Source: Streptomyces sp. TSRI0107
GTDB lineage: Bacteria > Actinomycetota > Actinomycetes > Streptomycetales > Streptomycetaceae
Assembly: GCF_001905845.1 (NCBI RefSeq)
Contig: NZ_LIVZ01000004.1
Coordinates: 372,001-436,000, forward strand
Reading direction: 5' to 3'
Length of the DNA stretch: 64,000 nt
Position numbers and translations under genes: made by a program. The first letter of the stretch is position 1, and the number at the start of each line of letters is the position of its first letter. This document shows positions 36,237 to 46,394 of the stretch, piece after piece. A model generated the notes under the pieces. That model ran no database searches. It was given only the letters and a program-made list of their open reading frames with translations, and was not told the DNA's origin.

Positions 36237-37298
36237 TTATCTCCCGTTTATACGAGAGTCGTAGGAGCTGGAGGAGGCCGACGACGTGACCGTCTCCGTC
36301 ACCGTCACACTCGGCGTGGGACTCGACGGGGTACCGCCGCCGTCACCGCCGCCCCCGGTCATCAGCAGCGCCGCCGCGGACACGCCCGCCGCGGCCATCG
36401 CGGCGACCAGCAGCGCGGTCATCAGCCTGTCCCGTGGGGCGCGTCCCGTCCGGGGCGGCGGCACCCGCCCCGTCTCCCGGAAGGCCCGCAGCATCCGCTC
36501 GGCCTCGGCCGCGTCCAGCCGCCGCTGCGGGTCGCGCTCCAACAGGCCCTGCACGACGGGCAGGAACGGCGCGGCCTGCGCGGGCGGGCGGATCTCGTCG
36601 TCCACCACCGCGTGCAGGATGCCGCCCAGGGTGTCCCGGTGGAACGGCGAGCGGCCGCCGACCGCCGCGCACAGCAGCACGCCCAGCGACCACAGGTCGG
36701 AGGCGGGCCCGGTACCGGCCCCGGACATCCGTTCCGGCGCGGTGTACTCGGGCGAACCGACGAAGGACCCGGACTCGGTGAGCGTGGTGGCGCCCGGCAC
36801 CTGGGCGACACCGAAGTCGGTGAGCACGACCCGGCCGGTGCCGGACTCGATGAGCACGTTGGCCGGCTTCAGGTCGCGGTGCAGCACACCGGCCGTGTGC
36901 GCGGTGCGCAGCGCGCCGAGCAGATCGACGCCGATCCGGGCGGCCTCGTCCGCGTCGACCGGCCCGCATGCCGAGATCCGGTCGGCGAGCGAACCGCCCT
37001 CGATCAACTCCATGACGATGTACGGGCGCTCCTCGTGGACGACGACGTCGTGGACCACGATGACGTGCGGATGGCTCAAGCGGGCCACCGCGCGGGCCTC
37101 ACGCAGGATGCGGTCGCACTGGCGCCGCGCCTCCTCCGGGGAGAGGGAGGCGTCCTGGGCGATCTCCTTGACCGCGACCCGGCGCCGGAGCAGCTGGTCG
37201 GTGGCCTGCCATACGACGCCCATGCCGCCGCGTCCGAGCAACGCCTCCAGCCGGTACCGCCCCGCGATGACCCGGCCGTCCGTCCGCTCGGTCCCCAT
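36237..37298 (-). CDS. Ser/Thr protein kinase with no sensor domain (kinase 2 of 5)
   Basis: 353 residues. Complete kinase domain: GRGGMG 22-27, Lys44, HRD 140-142, DFG 161-163, SPEYTAPE activation end. After the single membrane helix (TALLVAAMAAAGVSAAALLM) only about 40 Ser/Thr-rich residues remain outside, so unlike its neighbours it has no folded extracellular part and probably depends on a partner kinase. ATG at 37298. Confidence 0.85.
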   Translation of the reverse strand: MGTERTDGRVIAGRYRLEALLGRGGMGVVWQATDQLLRRRVAVKEIAQDASLSPEEARRQCDRILREARAVARLSHPHVIVVHDVVVHEERPYIVMELIEGGSLADRISACGPVDADEAARIGVDLLGALRTAHTAGVLHRDLKPANVLIESGTGRVVLTDFGVAQVPGATTLTESGSFVGSPEYTAPERMSGAGTGPASDLWSLGVLLCAAVGGRSPFHRDTLGGILHAVVDDEIRPPAQAAPFLPVVQGLLERDPQRRLDAAEAERMLRAFRETGRVPPPRTGRAPRDRLMTALLVAAMAAAGVSAAALLMTGGGGDGGGTPSSPTPSVTVTETVTSSASSSSYDSRINGR

Positions 37299-37385
37299 GC
37301 GCCCATGATGCCCCAGCCGGAGGCACCCCCTCCGGGGGAAAAGACGCAGGTTGGCCGACAACCGACGGTCCGTCAGCCAAACGGC

Positions 37386-38972
37386 TCAGCTGTGGCCGGG
37401 CCGCCAGCTCCGCAGCACCGTGTCGAACTGTTCCCTCGTGGTCTCCCAGTCGGACACCGGACCGGCCATGTAGATGGCGTACTCGACGCCGTCCCGGGTG
37501 AGGTACATCTGGTCGACGGCGCGGCGCGGGCCGACGTACGTGCCGGGGTCCTTCTCCAACGCGGTCCACGTGTACTCCCACAGGGATCCCTGCCGGTCCC
37601 GGTAGACGTTCTCCCGCAAGGAGACCCGCTGGTACTCGGCGAGCCGCCGGACCTGCTCCTCCAGGTCGAGCTGGTGTTCGCGCGCGTCGTCGAAGTCGGG
37701 CGCGCGGTCGACGGCGATGCGCAGCAGGTGCACCCCGCCGTCGGGCGAGTAGTCGATCTGGGTCAGCTCGCCGTCGTCGCCGTACACGCTCCGCTTCCAG
37801 TCGGCGCTCGGCAGCGAGAGGCCGAAACCCACCGGGTCGTCCGTCCGTACCCACCCGTCGGGGACGGGGCTGCCGGTCACCGGGCCCGGCGACGACGAGT
37901 CCGGCACGGACACGGAGGGGGACGGCGACGGTGCGGCCCCGCCCTCGGTGCCGCCGCCCCAGGCCTGCCACGCCGCGACGCTTCCGCCGCCGACGATCGC
38001 GGCGACGGCGACGACCAGGGCGAGCGTGCGCAGCCGGCGGCGCCGGGGCGGAGCGGCGGCGGGCACCGGCGCGCCCGGCCAGGTGTGGGCCCGCGTGTCC
38101 GGCCCCGTGGGAGCCGGCTGCACGGGGCGCGTCACCTCGTACGCCGCGACCTGCGGCCGCCGGCCCTCGGCCGCCTCGGCGAGCAGGCGTTCGGCTCCGG
38201 CCGAGTCGGGCCGGGCGGCGGGGTCCTTGCGGAGCAGCGCGGCGATGACGGGTGCGAGCGGGCCCGCATGACGCGGCTCGCCGAGGTCCTCCTCGACGAC
38301 GGCCTGCATGGTGGACAGCGGGGAGGTGCGGCGGAACGGCGAGGTGCCCTCGACCGCCGTGTACAGCGCCGCGCCGAGCGCCCACAGGTCGGAGGCGGGG
38401 CCCGGGTCGTGGCCGCGGATGCGTTCGGGGGCGAGGTAGTCGACCGAGCCGACGACCTCGCCGGTGCGGGTGATGGTGGTGTCGCCCTCGATCTGCGCGA
38501 TGCCGAAGTCGGTGAGCAGCACCCGGCCGTCGTGGGCGAGCAGGACGTTGCCGGGCTTGACGTCGCGGTGCAGGACACCGGCGGTGTGCGCGGCGCGCAG
38601 GGCGCGCAGCACCCACAGGCCGATGCGGGCGGCCTCGGCGGGTTCCAGGCGGCCGTCCGCCTTGACGGCGTCGGCGAGCGAACGGCCCTCGACCAGCTCC
38701 ATCACGATCCACGGGCGGCCGTCGTGCTCCAGGACGTCGTGCACGGTGACGACGGCGGAGTGGTTGATGCGGGCTGCCGCGCGCGCCTCGGCGCGGGTGC
38801 GGGCCAGCAGTACGGCCTGGTCGCTCTCGGACGCGTAGAGCGCCGCGGTCAACTCCTTGATGGCGACGGCCCGGTGCAGCACCTCGTCGCGGGCGCGCCA
38901 CACCCGGCCCATGCCACCGCTGCCGATGGCGTCTTCGAGCCGGTAGCGGCCCCCCAGGAGCAGGCCCTGCAT
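37386..38972 (-). CDS. Membrane Ser/Thr protein kinase (kinase 3 of 5)
   Basis: 528 residues. GSGGMG 17-22, Lys39, HRD 135-137, DFG 155-157; membrane helix TLALVVAVAAIVGGGSVAAW; extracytoplasmic domain of about 160 residues starting VPDGWVRTDDPVGFGLSLP. That opening recurs in kinases 4 and 5 (EGFEVAVAEGWQR, GYSIGLPEGWKY), so the outer domains are related. ATG at 38972 with GGGGAAA 10 nt upstream. Confidence 0.85.
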   Translation of the reverse strand: MQGLLLGGRYRLEDAIGSGGMGRVWRARDEVLHRAVAIKELTAALYASESDQAVLLARTRAEARAAARINHSAVVTVHDVLEHDGRPWIVMELVEGRSLADAVKADGRLEPAEAARIGLWVLRALRAAHTAGVLHRDVKPGNVLLAHDGRVLLTDFGIAQIEGDTTITRTGEVVGSVDYLAPERIRGHDPGPASDLWALGAALYTAVEGTSPFRRTSPLSTMQAVVEEDLGEPRHAGPLAPVIAALLRKDPAARPDSAGAERLLAEAAEGRRPQVAAYEVTRPVQPAPTGPDTRAHTWPGAPVPAAAPPRRRRLRTLALVVAVAAIVGGGSVAAWQAWGGGTEGGAAPSPSPSVSVPDSSSPGPVTGSPVPDGWVRTDDPVGFGLSLPSADWKRSVYGDDGELTQIDYSPDGGVHLLRIAVDRAPDFDDAREHQLDLEEQVRRLAEYQRVSLRENVYRDRQGSLWEYTWTALEKDPGTYVGPRRAVDQMYLTRDGVEYAIYMAGPVSDWETTREQFDTVLRSWRPGHS

Positions 38973-39131
38973 CTGATACACGTTTCCCCGCAATGCACTT
39001 GACAGGGTCAGCGTAAGGACCCGCACCCGTCCGGGGAACCGCGGGGGCGGCACGGAAACCGCACTGTGACGGTTTTCGCTTTCGCCGCCGACCGGGAACC
39101 GATTGCCCAACTCCGCTTTACGGCGGTGTGG

Positions 39132-41969
39132 TCAGCCGGTGACCTGATAGGTCGCCGCCGCCTGCTCGTACAGCCGGGTCACCTCGTCGCGCTCCGACTC
39201 CGGGCCGCGCACCTGCAGTACGTGGTAGCGCCCGCCGGTCAGGACGGCGAGGTTGCGCACGAACAGCTCGGTGCCGTCCTCGCCGGTCCAGGTGAACTGG
39301 CCCTCGGCCATGTTCCGTTCGCCGACCCGGATCGACTTCAGGCCGGTGGCGGTCGCCCAGCTCGACTCGCGGTACGGCCGCAACTCCGGTTCGCTCTCCC
39401 GCTGGTAGGCCATCGGGTCGTTCCCGTACTCGTCGGCCGCGTCCCGTCCGGGGACGACGACCAGTTCGAAGTCGCCCTTCGTGTAGACCACCTGACCGCT
39501 GCCGTTCTTCGGCGTGCGCTGCCAGCCCTCGGCGACGGCGACCTCGAAGCCCTCCTCGTCCGTGCGCAGGGTGAAGCCGTCGGCGACCTCCGGGCCGGTG
39601 GTCTGCGTGTGGGTGGAACCGCCCGACCCGGACGGGCCACCCGTGGTGGGTCCGGCCTGGTCGGGTGTGGGCTCGCTGCCGGTGCCGGGCGACTCGGCGG
39701 GCGCCTGGCTCGCCTGTCCCGCGGCGCCGGTCCGCTCCGCCCCGTCCGCGCCGCCGCTCGACTCGGCCTTCGGCATGAACAGCATCGCGTACGCGATCGC
39801 CGCGCCCAGACCGAGCAGCACCAGCAGGAGCAGGGTCCGGCCGAGGCTGCGGGGCGAACGCTCCCTCTCCTTGTCCCGCTTGTGCCGGCCGTGGTGCACG
39901 GGCAGCCCGGCGCGCCGCCTGCGCACCAGTTCGCCCCGGCGGCGTACGACGGGCAGCCGGCCGGTGCCGACGGGCGGCGCGGCGACCACATGCACCCCGG
40001 CCTCGGGCTCGGGCGCCGAACGCACCAGGGAGCGCAGCCAGCCGCGCAGTTCCTCGAAGTCCAGGCGTTCGGTGGGGTCCTGACGCAGCAGCGACTCTAC
40101 GACGGGGCGCAGCGGGCCGCACTCCTCGGCGAAGGCGGGCGGCTCCGCGCACACCAGCTGCACCAGCTCGGCCGTGGACTCCTCGGGGTACGGCGCGTGC
40201 CCCTGGACGGCGCGGAAGAGCAGCGCGCCCAGCGCCCACAGGTCGGTCGCGGGGCCGATGGGCGGCGCCAGCTGCCAGTTCTCGTGCACCGGGCCGGCCT
40301 GCTCGGGCGCCCAGCGTTCCGTCACCGGCCCGACCACCGCCATCCGGGCCTGCCGCGCCCGCTCGGCGGCGAGCGCGGTGGCGGGCCCGCGGCGCGCGGG
40401 GGCACCGGCCGCCGGTTCGTCCCAACGCCCGGTCGGCTGCGCGGGGCCACCGGCTGGGGTAAAACCCGGGTCGCCGCTCGCGGGGAGCGCGGCGCGGCTG
40501 TGCGGGGCCGCCGGGTGACCGTGGACGCCCGCCGGGTCGCCGGTCCGGGGCGTGCCGGTGCCGGGTCCGGTGGTGTACGGCTGTGGCTGCGGCTGCGGCT
40601 GCGGGACGTACGGCAGTGCCTGCCTTTCGCCCGGCTGCCGGGCGTAGCCCTGGGCCGCCTGCCCGTTGGACCCTGCCTGGCCATTGGGCCCTGCCTGGCC
40701 GAGGGCCGGTGGCCGGCCGGTGCCGTGAGCGCCGGGGGCGCCCTGTCCGCGCGGGGACGCCCCGTGCCACGGCGTCGCGCGGACGCCGTACGGGTCGGCG
40801 ATCTGCCCGGGCGGGGTGCCGGTGGCATCGCCAGGTGTGCGGGGTGCACCAGGTGTGCGGGGCGTGCCGGGGGCGCCCTCGTACGGCTGCCCCTGCGCCG
40901 TTCCGTGGCCGTCGTCGGAGGCGGGGCGGGCGCCGGGCAGGGCGGCGCGGCCGGCTTGCCCCTCCTGGACGCGGGCCGCGGCCCGGGCTCCCGCGCGGTA
41001 GGCGGCGATCGCCCCGGCCCGCGCGGCCCTGATGTCCCCGCCGGTCTCGGGCGTCCCGCGGGCGGGCACTCCCGCACCGCCCGGCATGCCCGTGCCGTTG
41101 CCCGCGTCGGCGCCCGGCAGTCCACCGGCCGCCCGTGCCTCGATCGCGGCGCGCCGCGCGGCCTCGGGGTCGGCGCCGGGCAGGCTGCCGGCCACGCCAC
41201 GGAAGCCACCGGGCCCGCCCGGGGCGCCACGCTCCAGCTCACGTCCGGGTCCGCGGTCGGGGCCGCCCGTTCCGCCGTGCCCCTGCGGCCCGGCGGGGCC
41301 GCCCCAGCCGCCGCCCCCGGGTTCGTCGCCCTCCTCGGTCTCCTCCGACGGCACCGGGTCGTACCCGCACAGCGCCTCCTCCGCCGCGCCGACCGCGAGC
41401 CCGGTCAGCATGACCCGGCCGTCGTCGCAGACGAGGACCGTGCGGGCGGTGATGTTGCGGTGCACCCAGCCGTGGGCGTGCAGCACGCGCAGGGCCATGA
41501 GGACGTCGGAGGCGACCTCCGCCGCCCGGTACGGCGTGAGCGGCTGTTCCGCGAGAAGTGCCGCCAGCGGCCGCGCGGGCACCAATTCGCTCACTATCCA
41601 CAGCGAGCCGCCCTCGGCGAACACATCGAACACCTGGTCGAGTCGCGGATGGTCGGGGATGCGGGCCGCGGCCTGCGCGGCCTCCACCGCCCGCCGCACC
41701 GCCGGATCCGCCGGCCGCCGCACTCCCCCCGCTGCGCGCCCCCGGTCGGGTCGCCGGACCCCGCGGTCCCGTGCCGTGAAGCCCTCCGGGAGTCCGTCGG
41801 CGTCCAGCACCTCCGCCTCGACGACTTCCGGCAACGGCACCTGGCGCACCAGGACTTCCTGCCCGCTGTAGGTGTCGAAGGCGCGGGTCTCGGTGAGTTC
41901 GTACTCGTCGGCCGGGGGCAGGGGCAGGCGGTAGCGGTCGGCGAGGACCCGTCCCGCATAGTCGTCCAC
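39132..41969 (-). CDS. Degenerate Ser/Thr kinase (pseudokinase) with large internal insertion (kinase 4 of 5)
   Basis: 945 residues. The kinase fold is recognisable but key residues are altered: no glycine loop, Arg42 where the ATP-binding Lys is expected (LVRQ), HRN at 170-172 instead of HRD, and GLA at 190-192 instead of DFG. About 360 Gly/Pro/Ala/Gln-rich residues (202-562) are inserted before the helix ATDLWALG (574-581). A membrane helix (LLLLVLLGLGAAIAYAMLF) and an outer domain like those of kinases 3 and 5 follow. GTG at 41969 has GGGGGAGG upstream. Likely a scaffold or allosteric partner rather than an active kinase. Confidence 0.82.
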   Translation of the reverse strand: MDDYAGRVLADRYRLPLPPADEYELTETRAFDTYSGQEVLVRQVPLPEVVEAEVLDADGLPEGFTARDRGVRRPDRGRAAGGVRRPADPAVRRAVEAAQAAARIPDHPRLDQVFDVFAEGGSLWIVSELVPARPLAALLAEQPLTPYRAAEVASDVLMALRVLHAHGWVHRNITARTVLVCDDGRVMLTGLAVGAAEEALCGYDPVPSEETEEGDEPGGGGWGGPAGPQGHGGTGGPDRGPGRELERGAPGGPGGFRGVAGSLPGADPEAARRAAIEARAAGGLPGADAGNGTGMPGGAGVPARGTPETGGDIRAARAGAIAAYRAGARAAARVQEGQAGRAALPGARPASDDGHGTAQGQPYEGAPGTPRTPGAPRTPGDATGTPPGQIADPYGVRATPWHGASPRGQGAPGAHGTGRPPALGQAGPNGQAGSNGQAAQGYARQPGERQALPYVPQPQPQPQPYTTGPGTGTPRTGDPAGVHGHPAAPHSRAALPASGDPGFTPAGGPAQPTGRWDEPAAGAPARRGPATALAAERARQARMAVVGPVTERWAPEQAGPVHENWQLAPPIGPATDLWALGALLFRAVQGHAPYPEESTAELVQLVCAEPPAFAEECGPLRPVVESLLRQDPTERLDFEELRGWLRSLVRSAPEPEAGVHVVAAPPVGTGRLPVVRRRGELVRRRRAGLPVHHGRHKRDKERERSPRSLGRTLLLLVLLGLGAAIAYAMLFMPKAESSGGADGAERTGAAGQASQAPAESPGTGSEPTPDQAGPTTGGPSGSGGSTHTQTTGPEVADGFTLRTDEEGFEVAVAEGWQRTPKNGSGQVVYTKGDFELVVVPGRDAADEYGNDPMAYQRESEPELRPYRESSWATATGLKSIRVGERNMAEGQFTWTGEDGTELFVRNLAVLTGGRYHVLQVRGPESERDEVTRLYEQAAATYQVTG

Positions 41970-42147
41970 GTTGCCTCCCCCGGCCGCCCTGCTGGTCAAT
42001 TCCGCTCGTCCGGCGCCCCGTTCCGGCCCGTTGCGGATACGCCGGTTCCGGATGCGTACGGTTCGCAAGCACTCACGATACGTGCCGGAGGCAACTCACA
42101 CGGAGGGGATCGGAGATATCACATGCCCCACCCGGCCGCGGGCCCGG

Positions 42148-44166
42148 TCACGCCTTGGGTTCGAAGGTCTTCGTGAGCGTCCGCCAGGTGATCCTGCGCA
42201 GCTCGCCGTCCCACTTGGCGGCCTTCGCCGTGTACATCAGCGCGTAGCCCTGGTCGTCGTCGACGACGAACCCGCGGTCGATGGTCCGGTACTTGGTGCC
42301 ACCGTCCACGTAGGTGAACTCCCAGTCGGCCGTGTTCCAGCCGCGGTAGTCGACCTTCTCTATACGGATCCTGTCGTACTGCGAGCGCACCATGTAGCGC
42401 TCCTGGTTCTTCCAGTCCGCGACCGGGTCGCCCTTGGGCGTGCTGGTCCAGGCGACGAGCAGCTTCTGGCCCTCGGGGCCGGTGAAGCGGTCGCCAGCCC
42501 GGTCCGACGACTGGTACTTCCAGCCCTCGGGCAGGCCGATCGAGTAGCCTTGTCCGCCCTGGTGGGTCGAGTCGGCGGCGATGCCGTCGTCCTTGCCGGA
42601 CTCCTTGCCGCTGCCCTCGCCGGACTCCTTGCCGGACTCATCGCCCGCGGAGGCGTCCTCGTCGGACGTGTCGCCGGACTCGGCGGCGCTCGGTGTGCCG
42701 TCCGGGCCGGCGCCGGCCGAGCCGGACGCCGCGCCGTCGGTGTGGACGCCGCCCTCGGTGTCGTCCTTGGTGTCGCTGCCCGCGTTCGCGCCGGCGGCGG
42801 TCTCCTTGCCGCTGCCCCGCGACTGCGCCGAGCCGTCGTCGTCACCGCCGAGGGTGAGCGCCAGCACGATGCCGAGCACCGCGACGACCACGGCGACCGC
42901 GATGATCAGCAGCGTCCGCCGCGGCACCACGTCGGTGAGCGGCGCACGGGGCGCGGGCCGCGGCGGCAGGTCCGGCGGGGGCACGACGGGCCAGCCCGAA
43001 CTGCGGGCGCCGCTGCCGCCGCTCGCCGTGCCGGAGGTGCCGGCCGCGTCGGACGCCGACGGGGAGGCCGCCGTGGCGGGCGTGCCGGATGTCGTGGGCG
43101 TGCCGGACGAGCCGCGGCTCACCGCCGCCGCGCCGGCCGTGCCCGCCGCTGCCGCCGCCTTCCGCGCGGAGCGCAGCGCCCCGCGCAGCCGGTCGGCCGC
43201 CTCCTCGCCGCGCTTGCTCCCGGTCGACGCCGGGGCGTCGGGCTGGGCGGGCAGCGGGACCACCTTGGTGGCGTCGGCCGGGGGCTCCGGCTCCGTCTCG
43301 TCGGGGGCGTTGACGACGGCCTTGAGCATCGCCCGCGCGCCCGCGTCGTCGAGCCGCTGGGCGGGGTCCTTGGTGAGCAGGCCGTAGATGACGTCGCGGA
43401 GCGGGCCGGCGTTCTTCGGCTCCTCCAGGGGCTCGGTCATCACCGCGGTGAGGGTGGCGATCGCGGAGCCCTTGTCGTACGGCGGGGTGCCCTCCACCGA
43501 GGCGTAGAGCAGGCCGCCGAGCGACCACAGGTCGGCCGCGGGGCCGGGCTTGTGGCCGCGGGCGCGCTCCGGGGAGATGTAGGAGGGGGCGCCGACGAGC
43601 ATGCCGGTGGAGGTGATGGACGGGTCGCCCTCGACCTGGGCGATGCCGAAGTCGGTGAGCACGACCCGGCCGTCGTCGGCGATGAGCACGTTGGACGGCT
43701 TCACGTCGCGGTGCAGGATGCCCTCGCGGTGCGCGGAGCGCAGCACGTCGAGGATGGCGAGGCCGACCTCGGCGGCGCGCCGGGGGTCCAGCAGGCCGTC
43801 CTCGCGGATGACCTCGGCGAGCGACTTGCCCTCGACCAGCTCCATCACGATCCAGGGGCGGTCGTCCTCGTCGACCACGTCGTAGACCGTCACCGCGCTG
43901 GTGTTGCGGATCCGCGCGATGGCCTTGGCCTCGCGCAGCGTGCGCGTGATGAGCCTGCGCTTCTCCTCCTCGTCGATGTTCGACGGGAACCGCAGCTCCT
44001 TGACGGCGACCGTCCGGCCCAGGGTCTCGTCCACGGCGCGCCAGACCGTGCCCATGCCGCCGCGGCCGAGCACGTCCCCCAGCCGGTACCGACCGGCGAG
44101 GAGACGCTCGCGGTTGTCCTGACGAGTGTCCTGACGGGATGTCCCCGCCCGCTCCGCCTCCGACAT
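42148..44166 (-). CDS. Membrane Ser/Thr protein kinase (kinase 5 of 5)
   Basis: 672 residues. GRGGMG 34-39, Lys56, HRD 152-154, DFG 172-174; Ala/Ser/Thr-rich juxtamembrane region; membrane helix about 418-439; acidic Ser/Gly-rich stalk (with EGSGKESGKD) and an outer domain of about 130 residues. First gene of the kinase run and the most likely to be promoter-proximal. ATG at 44166 has GAGGGGA 6 nt upstream. glpD ends 244 bp upstream on the same strand. Confidence 0.87.
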   Translation of the reverse strand: MSEAERAGTSRQDTRQDNRERLLAGRYRLGDVLGRGGMGTVWRAVDETLGRTVAVKELRFPSNIDEEEKRRLITRTLREAKAIARIRNTSAVTVYDVVDEDDRPWIVMELVEGKSLAEVIREDGLLDPRRAAEVGLAILDVLRSAHREGILHRDVKPSNVLIADDGRVVLTDFGIAQVEGDPSITSTGMLVGAPSYISPERARGHKPGPAADLWSLGGLLYASVEGTPPYDKGSAIATLTAVMTEPLEEPKNAGPLRDVIYGLLTKDPAQRLDDAGARAMLKAVVNAPDETEPEPPADATKVVPLPAQPDAPASTGSKRGEEAADRLRGALRSARKAAAAAGTAGAAAVSRGSSGTPTTSGTPATAASPSASDAAGTSGTASGGSGARSSGWPVVPPPDLPPRPAPRAPLTDVVPRRTLLIIAVAVVVAVLGIVLALTLGGDDDGSAQSRGSGKETAAGANAGSDTKDDTEGGVHTDGAASGSAGAGPDGTPSAAESGDTSDEDASAGDESGKESGEGSGKESGKDDGIAADSTHQGGQGYSIGLPEGWKYQSSDRAGDRFTGPEGQKLLVAWTSTPKGDPVADWKNQERYMVRSQYDRIRIEKVDYRGWNTADWEFTYVDGGTKYRTIDRGFVVDDDQGYALMYTAKAAKWDGELRRITWRTLTKTFEPKA

Positions 44167-44321
44167 GCGTCCCCTCATACAACCCGCCCTGACAGAGCCT
44201 CCATTGTCCCTCACCCGACAAGTGCTCGACGCCCAGGGTGGCTCCCCGCCCCTCGCGCTGCGGGGTTCTGTCCCCGCACCCGTAGAACGAGACGGTTCCG
44301 AACAGAGATCCCGATTCGCCA

Positions 44322-44335
44322 CACTCGTTCGAGTG
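44322..44335. repeat. Inverted repeat between glpD and the kinase run
   Basis: CACTCG-TT-CGAGTG, a 6-bp perfect inverted repeat with 2-nt centre, about 155 bp upstream of kinase 5. Possible operator; no regulator can be named. Confidence 0.3.
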
Positions 44336-44410
44336 AGTTCCGGAAGGGACTTGGGCGCGGGCGGCGCTCGCCGCGCGTCCCGCGCCGTTCCCGAGGCCCG
44401 CCGGACCGGG

Positions 44411-46117
44411 CTACAACGGCACTATGTCCGGGGCGCCCAGGCGTGCCGCGTCGGCCGTCAGGTCGTCGGGCTGACGCTGCGACTCGCGTTCGGCCTCCAC
44501 CCGCTTCTCGTAGTGCTGGACCTCGCGTTCGATCTGGCCCTCGTCCCAGCCGAGGACGGGAGCCATCAGCCGGGCCGCCTCGCCGGCGCAGCGGGTGCCG
44601 CGGTCGAAGGTCTCGATGGAGATGCGGGTGCGGCGGGTCAGCACGTCGTCCAGGTGGCGGGCGCCCTCGTGGGAGGCGGCGTAGACGACCTCGGCGCGCA
44701 GGTAGTCCTCGGCGCCGGGCAGCGGCTCGCCCAGGGACGGGTCGCCGGAGACGAGTTCGAACAGCTCCTCGGCCAGTGAGCCGTACCGGTTCAACAGGTG
44801 CTCGACACGGACGACATGGAGGCCGGTGCGCTGGGCGATGCGCGCCCGCGCGTTCCACAGCGCGCGGTACCCCTCCGCGCCGAGCAGCGGGATGTCCTCG
44901 GTGACGCATTCGGCGACCCGCATGTCGAGTCCGTGCACCGCCTCGTCGACCGCGTCCTTGGCCATGACCCGGTACGTCGTGTACTTGCCGCCCGCCACCA
45001 CGACCAGCCCCGGCACCGTGTGGGCGACGGTGTGCTCGCGTGAGAGCTTGCTGGTGGCCTCGGACTCGCCGGCCAGCAGCGGGCGCAGGCCGGCGTAGAC
45101 GCCCTCGACGTCGTCGCGGGTGAGCGGCACCGCGAGCACGGAGTTGACGTGCTCCAGCAGGTAGTCGATGTCGGCGCTGGAGGCGGCCGGGTGGGCCTTG
45201 TCGAGGTCCCAGTCGGTGTCGGTGGTGCCGACGATCCAGTGCCGGCCCCAGGGGATGACGAACAGCACGGACTTCTCGGTGCGCAGGATCAGGCCGGTGG
45301 TGGAGTGGATGCGGTCCTTGGGGACGACCAGGTGGATGCCCTTGGAGGCCCGTACGTGGAACTGCCCGCGCTCGCCGACCATGGCCTGGGTGTCGTCGGT
45401 CCACACGCCGGTGGCGTTGACGATCTGCTTGGCGTGGATCTCGTACTCCCCGCCCGCCTCGACGTCCTGCACGCGCGCGCCGACGACCCGTTCGCCCTCG
45501 CGCAGGAAGCCGGTCACCCGCGCGCGGTTGGCGGCCTTCGCGCCGTACGCCACGGCCGTGCGCACGAGGGTCGCCACGAAGCGGGCGTCGTCCATCTGCG
45601 CGTCGTAGTACTGCAGGGCGCCGACGAGGGCGTCCCTCTTCAGGCAGGGTGCCACGCGCAGCGCTCGACCGCGCGTCAGGTGCCGGTGCAGGGGCAGGCC
45701 GCGGCCGTGGCCGCGCGCCATCGACATCGCGTCGTAGAGCGCGACGCCGGAGCCCGCGTACAGCCGCTCCCAGCCCTTGTGCTGGAGCGGGTACAGGAAC
45801 GGCACCGGTTTCACCAGGTGCGGGGCCAGCCGCTCCAGCAGCAGTCCGCGTTCCTTCAGCGCCTCGCGCACCAGCGCGAAGTCGAGCATCTCCAGATAGC
45901 GCAGGCCGCCGTGTATCAGCTTGCTGGACCGGCTCGACGTGCCGGACGCCCAGTCGCGCGCCTCGACCAGGCCGGTGGACAGGCCGCGGGTGGCGGCGTC
46001 CAGCACGGTGCCCGCGCCGACCACTCCGCCGCCCACGACCAGAACGTCCAGCTCGCGCTCGGCCATCGATGCCAGTGACTCGGCGCGCTGCGCCGGCCCC
46101 AGGGTCCCTGTCCTCAC
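44411..46117 (-). CDS. glpD: Glycerol-3-phosphate dehydrogenase (FAD, respiratory)
   Basis: 568 residues. FAD-binding VVGGGVVGAGTVLDAATRG, SSRSSKLIHGGLRYLE, VVAGGKYTTYR, and the C-terminal helical DAO_C domain. It oxidises sn-glycerol-3-phosphate to dihydroxyacetone phosphate at the inner membrane face, passing electrons to menaquinone. No glycerol kinase or facilitator gene is adjacent. GTG at 46117 (GGGAGG upstream) is chosen; ATG after 17 more codons (MAERELDVL) is another candidate. Confidence 0.92.
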   Translation of the reverse strand: MRTGTLGPAQRAESLASMAERELDVLVVGGGVVGAGTVLDAATRGLSTGLVEARDWASGTSSRSSKLIHGGLRYLEMLDFALVREALKERGLLLERLAPHLVKPVPFLYPLQHKGWERLYAGSGVALYDAMSMARGHGRGLPLHRHLTRGRALRVAPCLKRDALVGALQYYDAQMDDARFVATLVRTAVAYGAKAANRARVTGFLREGERVVGARVQDVEAGGEYEIHAKQIVNATGVWTDDTQAMVGERGQFHVRASKGIHLVVPKDRIHSTTGLILRTEKSVLFVIPWGRHWIVGTTDTDWDLDKAHPAASSADIDYLLEHVNSVLAVPLTRDDVEGVYAGLRPLLAGESEATSKLSREHTVAHTVPGLVVVAGGKYTTYRVMAKDAVDEAVHGLDMRVAECVTEDIPLLGAEGYRALWNARARIAQRTGLHVVRVEHLLNRYGSLAEELFELVSGDPSLGEPLPGAEDYLRAEVVYAASHEGARHLDDVLTRRTRISIETFDRGTRCAGEAARLMAPVLGWDEGQIEREVQHYEKRVEAERESQRQPDDLTADAARLGAPDIVPL

Positions 46118-46394
46118 CGCTGCCTCCCGCTCATCGCGTCGCGCCGGCCGCACCACTCGGGGCGGGCCCGGTTCGGTTACCCCCTGCCCAGATTCTCACC
46201 GGGATGCCCGACTTCAGCCACCACTCGCCCCCAGCCTGTGGACAACACTCACGGAAACACTCACCGAAACTCGGGCGCCCAATACCGCAAAACGGTCATA
46301 TTTACTCCTAGTCTGACATTGCGCGCTCGCTCTTCCTGTCCACACGGCTTGCGCACCTGTCCCGTTTCGGTTACTGGGAAGGACGGCCCACGCC

